The notes beneath the pieces are model-generated. The model was not told the origin of the DNA and searched no databases. It worked only from the letters and a program-made list of their open reading frames with translations. A stretch of 64,000 nt of DNA. Origin: Nocardiopsis gilva YIM 90087 (lineage in GTDB: Bacteria; Actinomycetota; Actinomycetes; Streptosporangiales; Streptosporangiaceae). Positions 25,248 to 33,891 of this stretch are shown here, in pieces; the stretch's first letter is position 1; every line of letters starts with the position of its first letter. The position numbers were made by a program, and so were the translations under genes. The stretch spans positions 992,001-1,056,000 of the forward strand of contig NZ_CP022753.1 of assembly GCF_002263495.1 (NCBI RefSeq), written 5' to 3'.

Positions 25248-26438
25248 TCACGCCTTGGGGGAGCGCTGGAGCCATTGGAAGGAGGGAGCGCCGTAGCCGT
25301 CGGGCTCGGTCGGGGAATCGGGGCCGAATTCGAGGGCGCAGTCGGCAGCCAGTTGGATGATGGTGCGGCGCACTTCGAGATTGGCCTGCCAGTGGCCGGG
25401 GAAGACGGTGCTGCCGTACCGGGCGCCGAGGAGGTTGCCGCAGATGGCACCCGTGGAGTCGCTGTCGCCTGAGTGATTGACGGCCAGGCGGAGGCCGCGG
25501 CGGCCGATTTCGGCGGGGCCTCTGCGAGAGGAGTAGGGGTTCGGTGGGTCGTTGACCATGGACAGCTCGGCGGACAGGGCGGCGTAGACGCCCATGGCCA
25601 GGGCCTCTTCTCCGGTCCAGCCACTTCCTAGCCGTTCCAGCTGTTCAGGCCTTGGTGATCCCTGCCTCGCGAGCGTGATCGCGGCGTCAAGTGCCTTCGA
25701 GGTCTCCTCGTGCCCTTGCCGCTCCATGAGTTCAGCGCGTGCCAGCTCCAGAGCCGAATCCAACTGCGCGCCGCGGACTAGAGACCACACGGTAGCGGCG
25801 AGTACGCCCGCCGACAGGTAGCCGCTGGGGTGTCCGTGTGTCAGAGCTGCCGCGCGGCAGCCCATGTCGAAGGCGACTTCGACGCTGATGACCCCGAAAC
25901 CGCAGGGGGCGGCACGCATGACGCCGCCGCAACCCTTGGAGTCGTTGATCGGTTCGTCGACCGTGCCCAGGGGCCACCCCGGCTTCTGCCGCTCCGCGGC
26001 CTTGTGCAGGGCCGACAGGCAGGTCTTACCGGGGCCGCGCCGGGACATCATCACGTTGTCCTGACCCAACCAGCCGTAGCCCCCACCCAGCCCCTGCTCC
26101 GGGATGTTTTCACCCTGCCCCCGCAACCACACCAGGTAGGACTCTTGCAGCATCCCGATCGCCGCGCCGCCGATCCCTTTGGCGCGTTGCCGCACCGACG
26201 CCTGGATCAAGGCCTGCGCGGTGAACGCCATCATCTGCGTGTCGTCGGTGATCGCTCCGACGCCGACCCGCTCAGGGCTGTACTCGGTGAGACCGTCGGG
26301 GCCGTACTTCTCCCTGATCTGCGCGATGGGGATCCCCTCGATCGGCGCCCCCAGCGCATCACCGATAGCGCCGCCCAGCAGGCAGCCCAGCAGGCGATCC
26401 GGATCGGGGTCGGGGAGGAGGCGCGGCATTGTCGACAT
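25248..26438 (-). CDS. ADP-ribosylglycohydrolase (DraG-like)
   Basis: A 396-residue cytoplasmic hydrolase of the DraG/ARH family, which removes ADP-ribose from proteins or small molecules using two Mg ions. Metal-site motifs are visible: GGAIGDALGAPIEG, ITDDTQMMAFTAQ, KGCGGVMRAAPC and NHSGDSDSTGAICGNLLGA, together with ALTHGHPSGYLSAGVLA. The ATG at 26438 (MSTMPRLLP) is preferred because the frame further upstream runs into a long inverted repeat; no good ribosome site is seen, so the mRNA may be leaderless. The substrate is unknown and no ADP-ribosyltransferase lies nearby. Confidence 0.9.
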   Translation of the reverse strand: MSTMPRLLPDPDPDRLLGCLLGGAIGDALGAPIEGIPIAQIREKYGPDGLTEYSPERVGVGAITDDTQMMAFTAQALIQASVRQRAKGIGGAAIGMLQESYLVWLRGQGENIPEQGLGGGYGWLGQDNVMMSRRGPGKTCLSALHKAAERQKPGWPLGTVDEPINDSKGCGGVMRAAPCGFGVISVEVAFDMGCRAAALTHGHPSGYLSAGVLAATVWSLVRGAQLDSALELARAELMERQGHEETSKALDAAITLARQGSPRPEQLERLGSGWTGEEALAMGVYAALSAELSMVNDPPNPYSSRRGPAEIGRRGLRLAVNHSGDSDSTGAICGNLLGARYGSTVFPGHWQANLEVRRTIIQLAADCALEFGPDSPTEPDGYGAPSFQWLQRSPKA

Positions 26439-26450
26439 CGTGGAGGAGCC

Positions 26451-26520
26451 CATGCGGGAGAGTATGGCAGCGGCCTCAGACACGGCCGTGTACCCGGTCG
26501 CTGCCGTACTCTCCCGCATG
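26451..26520. repeat. 22-bp inverted repeat with 26-bp spacer upstream of the glycohydrolase
   Basis: Arms 26451-26472 and 26499-26520 match as reverse complements in 21 of 22 positions (arm begins CATGCGGGAGAGTA). The spacer holds a small palindrome CACGGCCGTG. It covers the likely promoter and leader of the glycohydrolase gene (13 bp from its start) and ends about 90 bp from the ABC transporter gene end, so it could be an operator, a terminator or both. Confidence 0.8.
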
Positions 26521-26612
26521 CCAGTCACGTTTCCCGCCGATCCGGACCCCTCGCCCCTCGTCCGTCGGCCTCGTCATGGGCCTGGCAAACACTCCCCGCG
26601 GGAGGAGAGGCG

Positions 26613-27311
26613 CTAACGCGCGCCACCTCCGACCGTGACCGAATCGGTGGTCAGGCGGCCATCCCGCATGCGGGAGACCGTGTCGGCCCGGTCCAGATAC
26701 TCGGTGTCGTGGGTGACGACGACCGTGGCCACGTTGTACTCGCGGGTGATCTCGGTGAGCAGGTCCATGATCTGCGCTCCCCGGTCGTGGTCGAGGGCGG
26801 CGGTGGGCTCGTCGACCAGGAGTACCTGCGGCTCGCCGGTCAGCGCGCGGGCGATGTTGACGCGCTGGCGTTCGCCGCCCGACAGCTGCGCTGCGCGCCG
26901 GTGCTGCTTGCCGTCCAATCCGACGATCGCCAGCAGGTGTTCGGCCGCCTCCCGGCGCTTTCGCGCCGACCGCCCTCGCATGTGCTCGGTGACCAGCAGC
27001 TGGTCGACCGCGGTGAGCGAGGAGATGAGGTTGGGCTGCTGGAAGACGATGCCGATCCGGCTCATCCGCAGTCGGCTCAGCTGGGCGGGAGATAGAGACG
27101 TGGCCTCGGTGCCGTCGATTCGGACACTGCCGGAATCGGGGCGGATCAGCGTCGAAGCGACTGCCAGCAGGCTCGACTTCCCCGAGCCCGATGGCCCCAG
27201 GACCGCGTGCAGCTCGCCGGGGCCCACCTCTAGGGACACGCGGTTCAGGGCGGTCACGGTGGAGTCGCCGTCGGGGTAGGTCAGCACGATGTCGGTCAGT
27301 TCGATGCTCAT
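26613..27311 (-). CDS. MacB/LolD-type ABC transporter ATP-binding protein
   Basis: A 232-residue ATPase with canonical motifs: Walker A LGPSGSGKSSLL, Q-loop FQQPNLISSLTAVDQ, signature LSGGERQRVNIARAL, Walker B VLLVDEPTAALD and H-loop VVVTHDTEY. Sequence type and partner (FtsX-like permease) place it in the mechanotransmission MacB/LolCDE group rather than in classical import. The ATG overlaps the permease stop as ATGA. Divergent from a two-component system that probably controls it. Confidence 0.93.
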   Translation of the reverse strand: MSIELTDIVLTYPDGDSTVTALNRVSLEVGPGELHAVLGPSGSGKSSLLAVASTLIRPDSGSVRIDGTEATSLSPAQLSRLRMSRIGIVFQQPNLISSLTAVDQLLVTEHMRGRSARKRREAAEHLLAIVGLDGKQHRRAAQLSGGERQRVNIARALTGEPQVLLVDEPTAALDHDRGAQIMDLLTEITREYNVATVVVTHDTEYLDRADTVSRMRDGRLTTDSVTVGGGAR

Positions 27312-28402
27312 CGGACGCCTCCAAGGGCGGTCAGCGGGTCGACGGAGGTGATGCGGCGGACGGACAGGACCGCCCCGAGCATGCCGAGGACGACCATCGC
27401 GGCCACCGGCAACACGGTGGTCGCGACCGTCAGCGAGAACGGAACGACGCGCTCGGCTAGGACCCCCACCCCGAATCCGGCGAGCCCGCCGACACCGGCG
27501 CCTGCCAGGAGCACCAGCAGCGCCTGCGCGAGGGCGTCGCGCAGCAGGTAACCGGTCGAGCCACCGAGCGCCTTGAGAATGGCGATGTCGCCCGACCGCT
27601 GGATGGTCCACACCGTCAGGAAGGCGCCCACGACCAGGGCGGAGATGGCGTACAGGAACCCCTGGATCATCAGTAGCGAGCCGTTCTCGGAGGAGAACGC
27701 GCCGATCGCCGACAGGCTGTCGGAGCGGGTGGCCGACACGGTTTCGGCGTCGGTGTCGATGGCCGCCGTATCGGCGGGGGCGTGATCGGCGCCCATGCCG
27801 ATCGCGATCACCGTTCCGGCAGGGGAGCCGTTGGCCGTACCGGATGGGGCGAAGGAGCGCCAGGTGTCCAGGGACGTCCACACCACCGGTGTGTGGCTGT
27901 AGCTGTCGTCCCGAGCTATGCGGGTGATGGTGAGGTCGGTGCCGCCGAGCGTCAGGACGTCGCCCACCTCCAGCCCTTTCTCATCGGCCAGCGAACGCCC
28001 GACGACCAGGCTGTCGTCCGCGGTGCCGTCAGGCGCCAGGTCCTCGCCCGGCTCGGCGGCGAAGATGGTCGCGGCGGTTGTGGAACCGTCCGGCGCCTCC
28101 ACCCGGGTTTGGGTGATGCCCAGCGGTTCGGCCCAGGCGACGCCCTCGGCTCCCGCCCACGTGTCGACCTGATCTGCGGTGACTGAGCTGTCCGCGAACG
28201 ACTCCTTGGGTTCGGAGTCCCCGGCGGCGCCGAAGGCGATCCGGTCGGCGGGCAGGCGGTCGACGGCGGAGACGGACTCGGCGGCAAGTCCTGCGGTGAG
28301 TCCCGACAGCAGGACGACCAGCAGGGTGATGAGGGCGACGACCGAGCCCATCAGCGCGAACCGCCCCTTGGCGAAGCGGATGTCACGGATGGCTACGAAC
28401 AC
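27308..28402 (-). CDS. FtsX-like ABC transporter permease
   Basis: A 364-residue permease with the MacB/FtsX layout: one N-terminal helix (GSVVALITLLVVLLSGL), a large extracytoplasmic domain of about 200 residues (from SVSAVDRLPADRIAF to SLSAIGAFSSENGS), then three C-terminal helices (FLYAISALVVGAFLTVWTI; ALAQALLVLLAGAGVGGLAG; VATTVLPVAAMVVLGMLGAV). The GTG at 28402 is preferred (GGAAGAAG upstream, VFVAIRDIRFAKGRFALMG is the usual start of the family); ATG 28477 would add 25 residues. Such pairs in actinobacteria often confer antibiotic or envelope-stress resistance. Confidence 0.88.
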   Translation of the reverse strand: MFVAIRDIRFAKGRFALMGSVVALITLLVVLLSGLTAGLAAESVSAVDRLPADRIAFGAAGDSEPKESFADSSVTADQVDTWAGAEGVAWAEPLGITQTRVEAPDGSTTAATIFAAEPGEDLAPDGTADDSLVVGRSLADEKGLEVGDVLTLGGTDLTITRIARDDSYSHTPVVWTSLDTWRSFAPSGTANGSPAGTVIAIGMGADHAPADTAAIDTDAETVSATRSDSLSAIGAFSSENGSLLMIQGFLYAISALVVGAFLTVWTIQRSGDIAILKALGGSTGYLLRDALAQALLVLLAGAGVGGLAGFGVGVLAERVVPFSLTVATTVLPVAAMVVLGMLGAVLSVRRITSVDPLTALGGVR

Positions 28403-28519
28403 GGATGTCTTCTTCCAATGCGGGTGAGGCCTTTTCAGTGCTTCACCCACGATCGCGACGCGGAGCGCGGATTCCATCGGGGCGACGGATGGTTCTGCGG
28501 AGCGAGATGGATGATCGCG

Positions 28520-28541
28520 GCATCAACCGTTCGGTTGATGC
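28520..28541. promoter_or_regulatory. Perfect 22-bp palindrome in a divergent promoter
   Basis: GCATCAACCG-TT-CGGTTGATGC. It lies between the ABC transporter operon (start 28402) and the histidine kinase (start 28577), the position expected for the binding site of the NarL-type response regulator at 29839. The assignment to that regulator is inference. Confidence 0.7.
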
Positions 28542-28576
28542 CTGGTGGGACGCGAGACGCCTAACGTGAGAGGGAT

Positions 28577-29842
28577 ATGGATACCGCTCACCAGGCGCCC
28601 TTCTCCTCGTTCAGTACGGGGACCGTGACCGTGCTCGCGGTAATGAGGGCGTGCCTGCACGCGGCCTTTTTCGTCCTCCTGGGCGTCGCTGCGCTGCGCC
28701 TCTTCACCGTGCGCGAGGCCGGGCACTGGAGCTGGGCGGCGCTTGTCGGCGCCGCGCTGCTCGCCGCCCTGTACACCAGCGGGCCGTTGGTGATGCGTCG
28801 GCTGCCGCCCGGCCGCCTCCCCGCCCGTTCCGCCGCGCGGGTGTGGCTGGCGCTGGTCACTGCGCTGTGGGCGATCCTGCTGCTGATCAGCCCGGACTTC
28901 TCTTGGCTGGCCTTCCCGCTGTTCTTCCTCCATCTCCACCTGCTGCGCCGCTACCACGCCGTGGTCGCGGTGGCCGTGATCACCGGCGCGGTCATCGCGG
29001 CGCAGGCGCTGCACGCCCGCGACATCTCCGTCGCCATGGTGCTGGGGCCGACGCTGGGGGCCGCCTTCGCGGTCGTGATCGCCCTGGGGTACTCCGCCCT
29101 CTATGCGGAGAGCGAGCAGCGCCGGCGGCTGATCGACGATCTCCGGCGCACTCAGGACGAACTCGCCGACTCCCAGCACCGCGCGGGCGCACTCGCCGAG
29201 CGCGAGCGGCTCGCCCGCGAGATCCACGACACCCTGGCCCAGGGACTGTCCAGCATCGTCCTGCTGTTGCGGTCCGCCGAGGGAGCTGTGCGAGCCGATC
29301 CGGACGCCGCCCTTGCCCGTATCGCTGAGGCCCGGGAGTCCGCATCGGAGAACCTGGACGAGGCGCGTGGATTCGTGCGCGGCCTCGCCCCGCCCGCGTT
29401 GGCGGGTGGGGGCTCGTTGCCCGATGCCCTGCGGCGGCTGTGCTCGCGCGTGGCGGCGGCGAGCGGGATCGACTGCCAATGCCGGGTGGAAGGAGAGCCC
29501 GTGCCGCTTCCGGCCGACTACGAGGTGGCGCTGCTTCGGGCGGCGCAGGCCAGCCTCGCCAACGTCGCCGCGCATTCGGGCGCGAGCACGGCCGTGGTCA
29601 CGCTGGCGTACCTGGGCACCGAGGTGACCCTGGACGTATTCGACAACGGGCGCGGATTCGACCCGACTGCCGTGCCGCAGTCCCGTTCCGACGGCACCGG
29701 ATACGGGATGCGGGCACTCCGTGACCGCATCACCGCGCTCGGGGGCCGTCTCCACATCGAATCCGCTCCAGGGGAGGGCACCGCGGTTGCCGTGGCCCTT
29801 CCGTTCGTCGCTGAGAACAACAACGCGAAGGAGGAGGAGTGA
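28577..29842 (+). CDS. NarL-type sensor histidine kinase
   Basis: A 421-residue membrane histidine kinase. About five hydrophobic helices fill the first 180 residues, without a large external sensor domain. Then comes the HisKA_3 phosphoacceptor (RLAREIHDTLAQGLSSIVLL, His in EIHDT) and a HATPase domain with an N-box region near LRAAQASLANVAAHSG, G1 (DVFDNGRGFDP) and G2 (GTGYGMRALRDRITALGG). ATG after GAGAGGG. The response regulator overlaps by four bases. A sensor with mainly membrane helices may detect an envelope signal, fitting the divergent ABC transporter. Confidence 0.93.
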   Translation: MDTAHQAPFSSFSTGTVTVLAVMRACLHAAFFVLLGVAALRLFTVREAGHWSWAALVGAALLAALYTSGPLVMRRLPPGRLPARSAARVWLALVTALWAILLLISPDFSWLAFPLFFLHLHLLRRYHAVVAVAVITGAVIAAQALHARDISVAMVLGPTLGAAFAVVIALGYSALYAESEQRRRLIDDLRRTQDELADSQHRAGALAERERLAREIHDTLAQGLSSIVLLLRSAEGAVRADPDAALARIAEARESASENLDEARGFVRGLAPPALAGGGSLPDALRRLCSRVAAASGIDCQCRVEGEPVPLPADYEVALLRAAQASLANVAAHSGASTAVVTLAYLGTEVTLDVFDNGRGFDPTAVPQSRSDGTGYGMRALRDRITALGGRLHIESAPGEGTAVAVALPFVAENNNAKEEE

Positions 29843-30477
29843 GCGGCGGACCGCTGCGGATCCTGCTCGTCGACGACCACCCCGTGGTGCGGCGCGGGCT
29901 GCGCGCGATGTTCGACGAGCGCGAGGATATGGAGGTCGTGGCCGAAGCCGCTGACGGGCGGGAGGCCCTGGATGTCCTCGACACGGCCGCCGTCGACGTC
30001 GTCCTGATGGATCTGCAGATGGGCCAGGGTATGGACGGCGTCAGGGCCACCCGGACCATCAGCGAGCGCGCGGACGCTCCGCCCGTACTTGTCCTGACCA
30101 CCTACGACAGCGACGCCGACATCCTCGCCGCAGTCGAGGCGGGAGCCACCGGCTACATGCTCAAGGACGCCCCGCCCGACCAGCTGTGCCAAGCGGTCGC
30201 CGCCGCGGCGCGCGGCGAGACCGCCCTGGCCCCGAACGTGGCCGCACGCCTGATGGGTCGCCTGCGCTCTCCCCAACCGGCGCTCAGCGCACGCGAGATC
30301 GAGATCCTGGGGCTGCTGGCGCGCGGACTGTCGAACAGGGCGCTCTCCCGCGAACTGTTCATCAGCGAGGCCACCGTCAAGACCCACCTGGTGCACATCT
30401 TCGACAAGCTCGGCGTCGGCAACCGCACGGCGGCGATCTCCACGGCCCTGGAGCGCGGCATCATCCGGCCACGCTGA
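29839..30477 (+). CDS. NarL/FixJ-family response regulator
   Basis: A 212-residue two-domain regulator. The receiver shows the acidic pair (ILLVDDHPVV), the phospho-Asp in DVVLMDLQMG, the conserved Thr in VLTTYD and Lys in GYMLKDAPPD. The C-terminal LuxR-type HTH is LSAREIEILGLLARGLSNRA with SEATVKTHLVHIFDKLGV as recognition part. Co-translated with the histidine kinase (GTGA overlap). Likely target: the palindrome at 28520 controlling the divergent ABC transporter. Confidence 0.94.
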   Translation: MSGGPLRILLVDDHPVVRRGLRAMFDEREDMEVVAEAADGREALDVLDTAAVDVVLMDLQMGQGMDGVRATRTISERADAPPVLVLTTYDSDADILAAVEAGATGYMLKDAPPDQLCQAVAAAARGETALAPNVAARLMGRLRSPQPALSAREIEILGLLARGLSNRALSRELFISEATVKTHLVHIFDKLGVGNRTAAISTALERGIIRPR

Positions 30478-30584
30478 GGCGTGTCCTCAGTATCGGTGCA
30501 AGCCGGGGCAGTTATGAATCAGACAGACATATGTGTAAGAATCTGTCGTCCCTGACTCTTTTTATTGATGATTGTCCTGATTAA

Positions 30585-31232
30585 ATGAGCTACCCTCACA
30601 ACCCATCGCAGCAGTATCCTCATCCTCGCCCTGGCGGTGGCTACGAGCCGCCCACTGGATACGGCCCTCCGCCCGGCTACGCGGCCGCTCCGGCATACTT
30701 CCCGCCGGGGTACTATCAACCTTTTTCTCCCTGGCCGCCGCCAGCCAGTTGGGGTTTGCGAGCCGTCGCATTGATCCTCGACTCGTTCATCAGCCTGCTC
30801 ATATTCGCCGTGATCTTTGTTCCCGGCATTTTCTTTTCCATCGAGATCTTCGACGCCGAGGGCAAGTCGATGGACGAGACGCCGGAAATGGCGGTCGCGA
30901 TGCTGGTGCTGATCCTTGTCGGAGTAGCAGCCTCCTTCTCATACTTCTGGTTGACGCATGCACGTAGCGGGCAGCCGCTCGGCAAGAAGTTGATGGGGAT
31001 CAAGGTGATCTCGCTGCGTACGGGCATGCCGCCGTCTCTCGGCGCGTCGGCGCTGCGCCAGTTCATCCGCATGATGCTCGGGCTCTTGGGCTGGCTGGGA
31101 TCGCTGCTCAACTACCTGTGGCCGCTGTGGGACGAGCCAAACCGTCAGGCGATCCACGACAAGGCCGCAAGCACCCGAGTCGTCAAGGTCCGCGGCGTTG
31201 CGGAGACCCCTATTCAGCCGTATAACTACTGA
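30585..31232 (+). CDS. RDD-family membrane protein
   Basis: A 215-residue protein. The N-terminal 55 residues are Pro/Tyr/Gly-rich; the RDD domain follows with the marker LRAVALILDSFISLLIF (Asp in the first helix), a second helix with VAMLVLILVGVAASFSYF, and LGKKLMGIKVISLRTG, ending in QAIHDKAASTRVV. RDD proteins are small membrane proteins; some act as Na+/H+ antiporters, but most have no known role. No strong ribosome site is visible. A hairpin terminator separates it from the next, convergent gene. Confidence 0.88.
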   Translation: MSYPHNPSQQYPHPRPGGGYEPPTGYGPPPGYAAAPAYFPPGYYQPFSPWPPPASWGLRAVALILDSFISLLIFAVIFVPGIFFSIEIFDAEGKSMDETPEMAVAMLVLILVGVAASFSYFWLTHARSGQPLGKKLMGIKVISLRTGMPPSLGASALRQFIRMMLGLLGWLGSLLNYLWPLWDEPNRQAIHDKAASTRVVKVRGVAETPIQPYNY

Positions 31233-31333
31233 GCTATTCACGCGCGATGCCGGTTTCCGCCTCGCTTCTGTTGATCTCGGGGGTCGAGGGTTTCCCGACG
31301 TACCGGTGCCACGCCCCCCAGCGGACGGGGCGC

Positions 31334-31370
31334 GACCGAGCCCGGACCGGTCACCGGCCCGGGCTCGGTC
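31334..31370. terminator. GC-rich hairpin between convergent genes
   Basis: Perfect 12-bp outer stem GACCGAGCCCGG/CCGGGCTCGGTC with an inner CCGG-TCA-CCGG. It sits between the RDD gene (stop 31232) and the monooxygenase gene (stop 31382) and can serve both. Confidence 0.8.
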
Positions 31371-31381
31371 ACCACGCCGCA

Positions 31382-31687
31382 TCAGCTCGACTGGGGCTCG
31401 GCGCGCTCTCCCTTGAACAGGAAGGTGGGGCCGTAGGCGTAGGAGTCAACCATCTCGTAGAACTTCTCGATGGTCGGGTTGTTGCAGTGCTCCTCGAACG
31501 CCGCACTCGAGGTGTAGACCTCGTCCAGGTAGAAGCGGTTGGGGTTGTTTTCGTCGCGGATGACCTCGAAGCGCAGGGTGCCCGGCTCATTGGCCAGGGA
31601 GCTCTCGGCGTCGAAGAGGCCGGCGGCGACGAAGTCGTCGCGCTTGTTCGGCGGGACGTCGAACTGGACGAGCACGTGGTACGTCAT
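31382..31687 (-). CDS. Antibiotic biosynthesis monooxygenase (ABM) domain protein
   Basis: A 101-residue protein with the small ferredoxin-like ABM fold: MTYHVLVQFDVPPNKRDDFV, then EPGTLRFEVIRDENNPNRFY, LDEVYTSSAAFEEHC and the C-terminal FLFKG. Members include quinone-forming monooxygenases, haem-degrading enzymes and LsrG-type isomerases, and the family alone does not fix the reaction. It lacks the Asn/His pattern of IsdG. The ATG at 31687 is preferred over an ATG four codons upstream. A leftward regulator gene lies 156 bp upstream and may control it. Confidence 0.85.
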   Translation of the reverse strand: MTYHVLVQFDVPPNKRDDFVAAGLFDAESSLANEPGTLRFEVIRDENNPNRFYLDEVYTSSAAFEEHCNNPTIEKFYEMVDSYAYGPTFLFKGERAEPQSS

Positions 31688-31843
31688 GATGAATTCCATT
31701 CAGTGGTCGTTCGCTGCTGTTTGCCGACTGATCCCTCAGCGGCAAAAACCACTCTGCCGGGAAATTCTCCGGCTGCACAGGCTCGGATTTTCCAAGGAAT
31801 GGAATTCCTGGCATGGGTCATCCTGGTAATGGCGGTACCCCTG

Positions 31844-32713
31844 TCAGCTGGCGGCACCCTTGGCCGCCAGCAGCCGCAGATTCGAAGCCGCCGAAGTTCC
31901 CGGTTCCGGTAGATAGGCCACAACGGACTGGTCCGGGTCATCGGGCAGCTGCAGTGTCTCGAATGACACCTGTAAGGTGCCGACCAGCGGGTGGAACAGC
32001 GGCTTGGGGCCGTGGGTGACATCCCGCACGTCGTGCTCGGACCACATTCGACGGAAGTCCTCGCTGTTCGAGCTCAGTTCCTCGATCAGCGCCGCCAGCT
32101 GCGGGTCGTCGGGGTGGCGGCCCGCGTCCAGCCGCACGAACGCGACGGTGTCCTCGGCCTTCTCCTGCCAGCGGATGTAGCGCTGGCGCGCCGAGGTGTC
32201 CAGGAAAGTGAGCCGGGCGAGGTTGCGTTCCTGACGCGACAGTGCCGGGAAGTCGGCGATCAGGATGCGCGCGAGTTCGTTCCAGGCGAGGATCTCCAGG
32301 CGGCGCCCCACCACATACGCCGGTACGTGTTCGAGGGCGTCCAGCAGCGCCCGCACCCCCGCGCGCACTTCCTGCCGATGTTCGCCGACAGTCCGGACGT
32401 CCTCGCCGCGCACCAGGGCATACAGGTGCGCCCGCTCGAACTCGTCCAGCCGAAGCGCTTCCGCAAGGGCGTTGAGTACCTCCGGTGAGGCCTGCCCGCC
32501 GCGCCCCTGCTCGAGGCGCACGTAGTAGTCGATACTGATCCCGGCCAGCTGGGCCAGCTCCTCACGGCGTAGCCCCGGAACCCGGCGGCGTCCGCTGAAC
32601 CCGGAACTCCGGACCAGCCCCACATCTTCGGGTCGGAGACGCGCTCGCCGTGATCTGAGGAATTCCTTCAGTTCCTCTTGCCGGTCCACCTCTCGCACCC
32701 CTCTCGCTCCCAC
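31844..32713 (-). CDS. MmyB-like helix-turn-helix regulator
   Basis: A 289-residue regulator. Residues about 12-80 form an XRE-type HTH with the family-specific opening (ELKEFLRSRRARLRPEDVGL, RRRVPGLRREELAQLAGIS, DYYVRLEQGRG). The C-terminal part is the MmyB-like ligand-binding domain (AYVVGRRLEILAWNELARIL, VAFVRLDAGRHPDDPQ, SFETLQLPDDPDQSVVAYLP), a PAS-like fold that binds small hydrophobic ligands in known cases. The start is uncertain between ATG 32713 and GTG 32698. Probably controls the ABM gene downstream or its own promoter. Confidence 0.9.
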   Translation of the reverse strand: MGARGVREVDRQEELKEFLRSRRARLRPEDVGLVRSSGFSGRRRVPGLRREELAQLAGISIDYYVRLEQGRGGQASPEVLNALAEALRLDEFERAHLYALVRGEDVRTVGEHRQEVRAGVRALLDALEHVPAYVVGRRLEILAWNELARILIADFPALSRQERNLARLTFLDTSARQRYIRWQEKAEDTVAFVRLDAGRHPDDPQLAALIEELSSNSEDFRRMWSEHDVRDVTHGPKPLFHPLVGTLQVSFETLQLPDDPDQSVVAYLPEPGTSAASNLRLLAAKGAAS

Positions 32714-32832
32714 ATTGCCGTGCGCCCAGCCGCGGGTCTACGGTGCCGGCCGCTCATATCCAGGATGGCGGCGAAGAGGCCCAGCTCCGTTCACCGGTCA
32801 CGGCCGTGTTCGGAGTCACGATGGGTGATGTT

Positions 32833-33891
32833 CTACGTGGTTCGTGCTCCCGACGGGGCGAGATGGTTCATCAGGGAGACGAATCGCAGCCACCCTTCTG
32901 GAGTGTTGCCATCCCCGAGGGGGAACCACACGGCGGGCTGGGCGCGTGGGCCGAGCAGGTGGCCTTGGGCCGGTGACTCCAGGACGTGGTCCAGGCCCGT
33001 CTCGGCGGCGGGTTCGGGGCCGAGGGCCAGGCCGACCGGGGTGGGGACGGATGGCACGTGCGGCTCGTAGGTCAGGTCGGGGCGGCCCGGGAGGCGGTGG
33101 GCGGTCAGGGTTTGCAGGGTGCCCTGGGAGGCGAGGTCCTGGACGATGTCCTCCAGCCGGTGCAGGGCGGGTTCCTCGTCCTCGGCGTAGGCGACCGCGA
33201 AGGTGATCTTCTCCTTGACGCCGGACACCACCCGGGAGACGCGCTGCGTGCCGATGCTGGGGCGGGCGTCTCCGCCGGGGCCGACGAAGGTCAGCCAGGT
33301 CTGCTGGGGTGCTCTGTGGCGGCACATATCCGTGAGGGCTGTGCGGTCCCACGAGCTGAGGGCGGGTTCGCTGGTGCCCCAGCCGCCAGGCGGCGTTCCG
33401 GTGAAGGTGCGCGTCAGTGCTTCGGCCGCCGCCCCCAGCACGAGTGCGTCCGTGGCGGGGTGCACCACGGTGACGTCGATGATCAGGTGGGAGCCGAGGA
33501 CGGCCGACTGGTCGAGGAACGTCGGTGCGGGAGTGCTCGCAGTGGTGCCGTCAGCGGCACGCGCGTCCGGTCGCGGGTCGTTCGGCGTCTCCTTCGGGAC
33601 GTAGCCCGACGATTCATCCCAGACCAGCGGGAGCCCGGAAAGGCCGTCGTAGTGGCCGCCGGAGCCATCGGGCTCCTCGACGACCCAGCGCGCCTGCGGT
33701 CGGCTCAGCAGGGTGCGCAGTGGGAACGTGATGCGCGACTCCGTCGGCGTCACGACCTGGAGCCCTCGCCGCTCCTTGGCGAACGTCGCCAGGGCGTCCG
33801 CCAGCCACGAAGAGAAGGGGACGACGGGACGGTCTTGGTAGACCAGGAGCGTCTGGTCGGTGGCGATGTCGACTGCGGGGTGGATCGTCAC
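32833..33891 (-). CDS. DUF6177-like T7SS-associated protein
   Basis: A 352-residue protein without signal or membrane helix, encoded last in the EccC operon. The first part (VYQDRPVVPFSSWLADALAT, VTPTESRITFPLRTLLSRP) and the second (SHLIIDVTVVHPATDALVLG, HRAPQQTWLTFVGPGG) match the DUF6177 family that accompanies actinobacterial T7SS genes. The function is unknown; a role as substrate-specific chaperone or cytoplasmic adaptor, like EspG, is a guess from location. The GTG at 33891 overlaps the upstream stop as GTGA. Confidence 0.7.
   Translation of the reverse strand: MTIHPAVDIATDQTLLVYQDRPVVPFSSWLADALATFAKERRGLQVVTPTESRITFPLRTLLSRPQARWVVEEPDGSGGHYDGLSGLPLVWDESSGYVPKETPNDPRPDARAADGTTASTPAPTFLDQSAVLGSHLIIDVTVVHPATDALVLGAAAEALTRTFTGTPPGGWGTSEPALSSWDRTALTDMCRHRAPQQTWLTFVGPGGDARPSIGTQRVSRVVSGVKEKITFAVAYAEDEEPALHRLEDIVQDLASQGTLQTLTAHRLPGRPDLTYEPHVPSVPTPVGLALGPEPAAETGLDHVLESPAQGHLLGPRAQPAVWFPLGDGNTPEGWLRFVSLMNHLAPSGARTT

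Noticed and set aside
31268..31285. Third copy of the CCGTTGATCTCGG palindrome (CTGTTGATCTCGG)
   Set aside because: Only half an arm is similar and no complementary arm follows, so chance similarity is likely.
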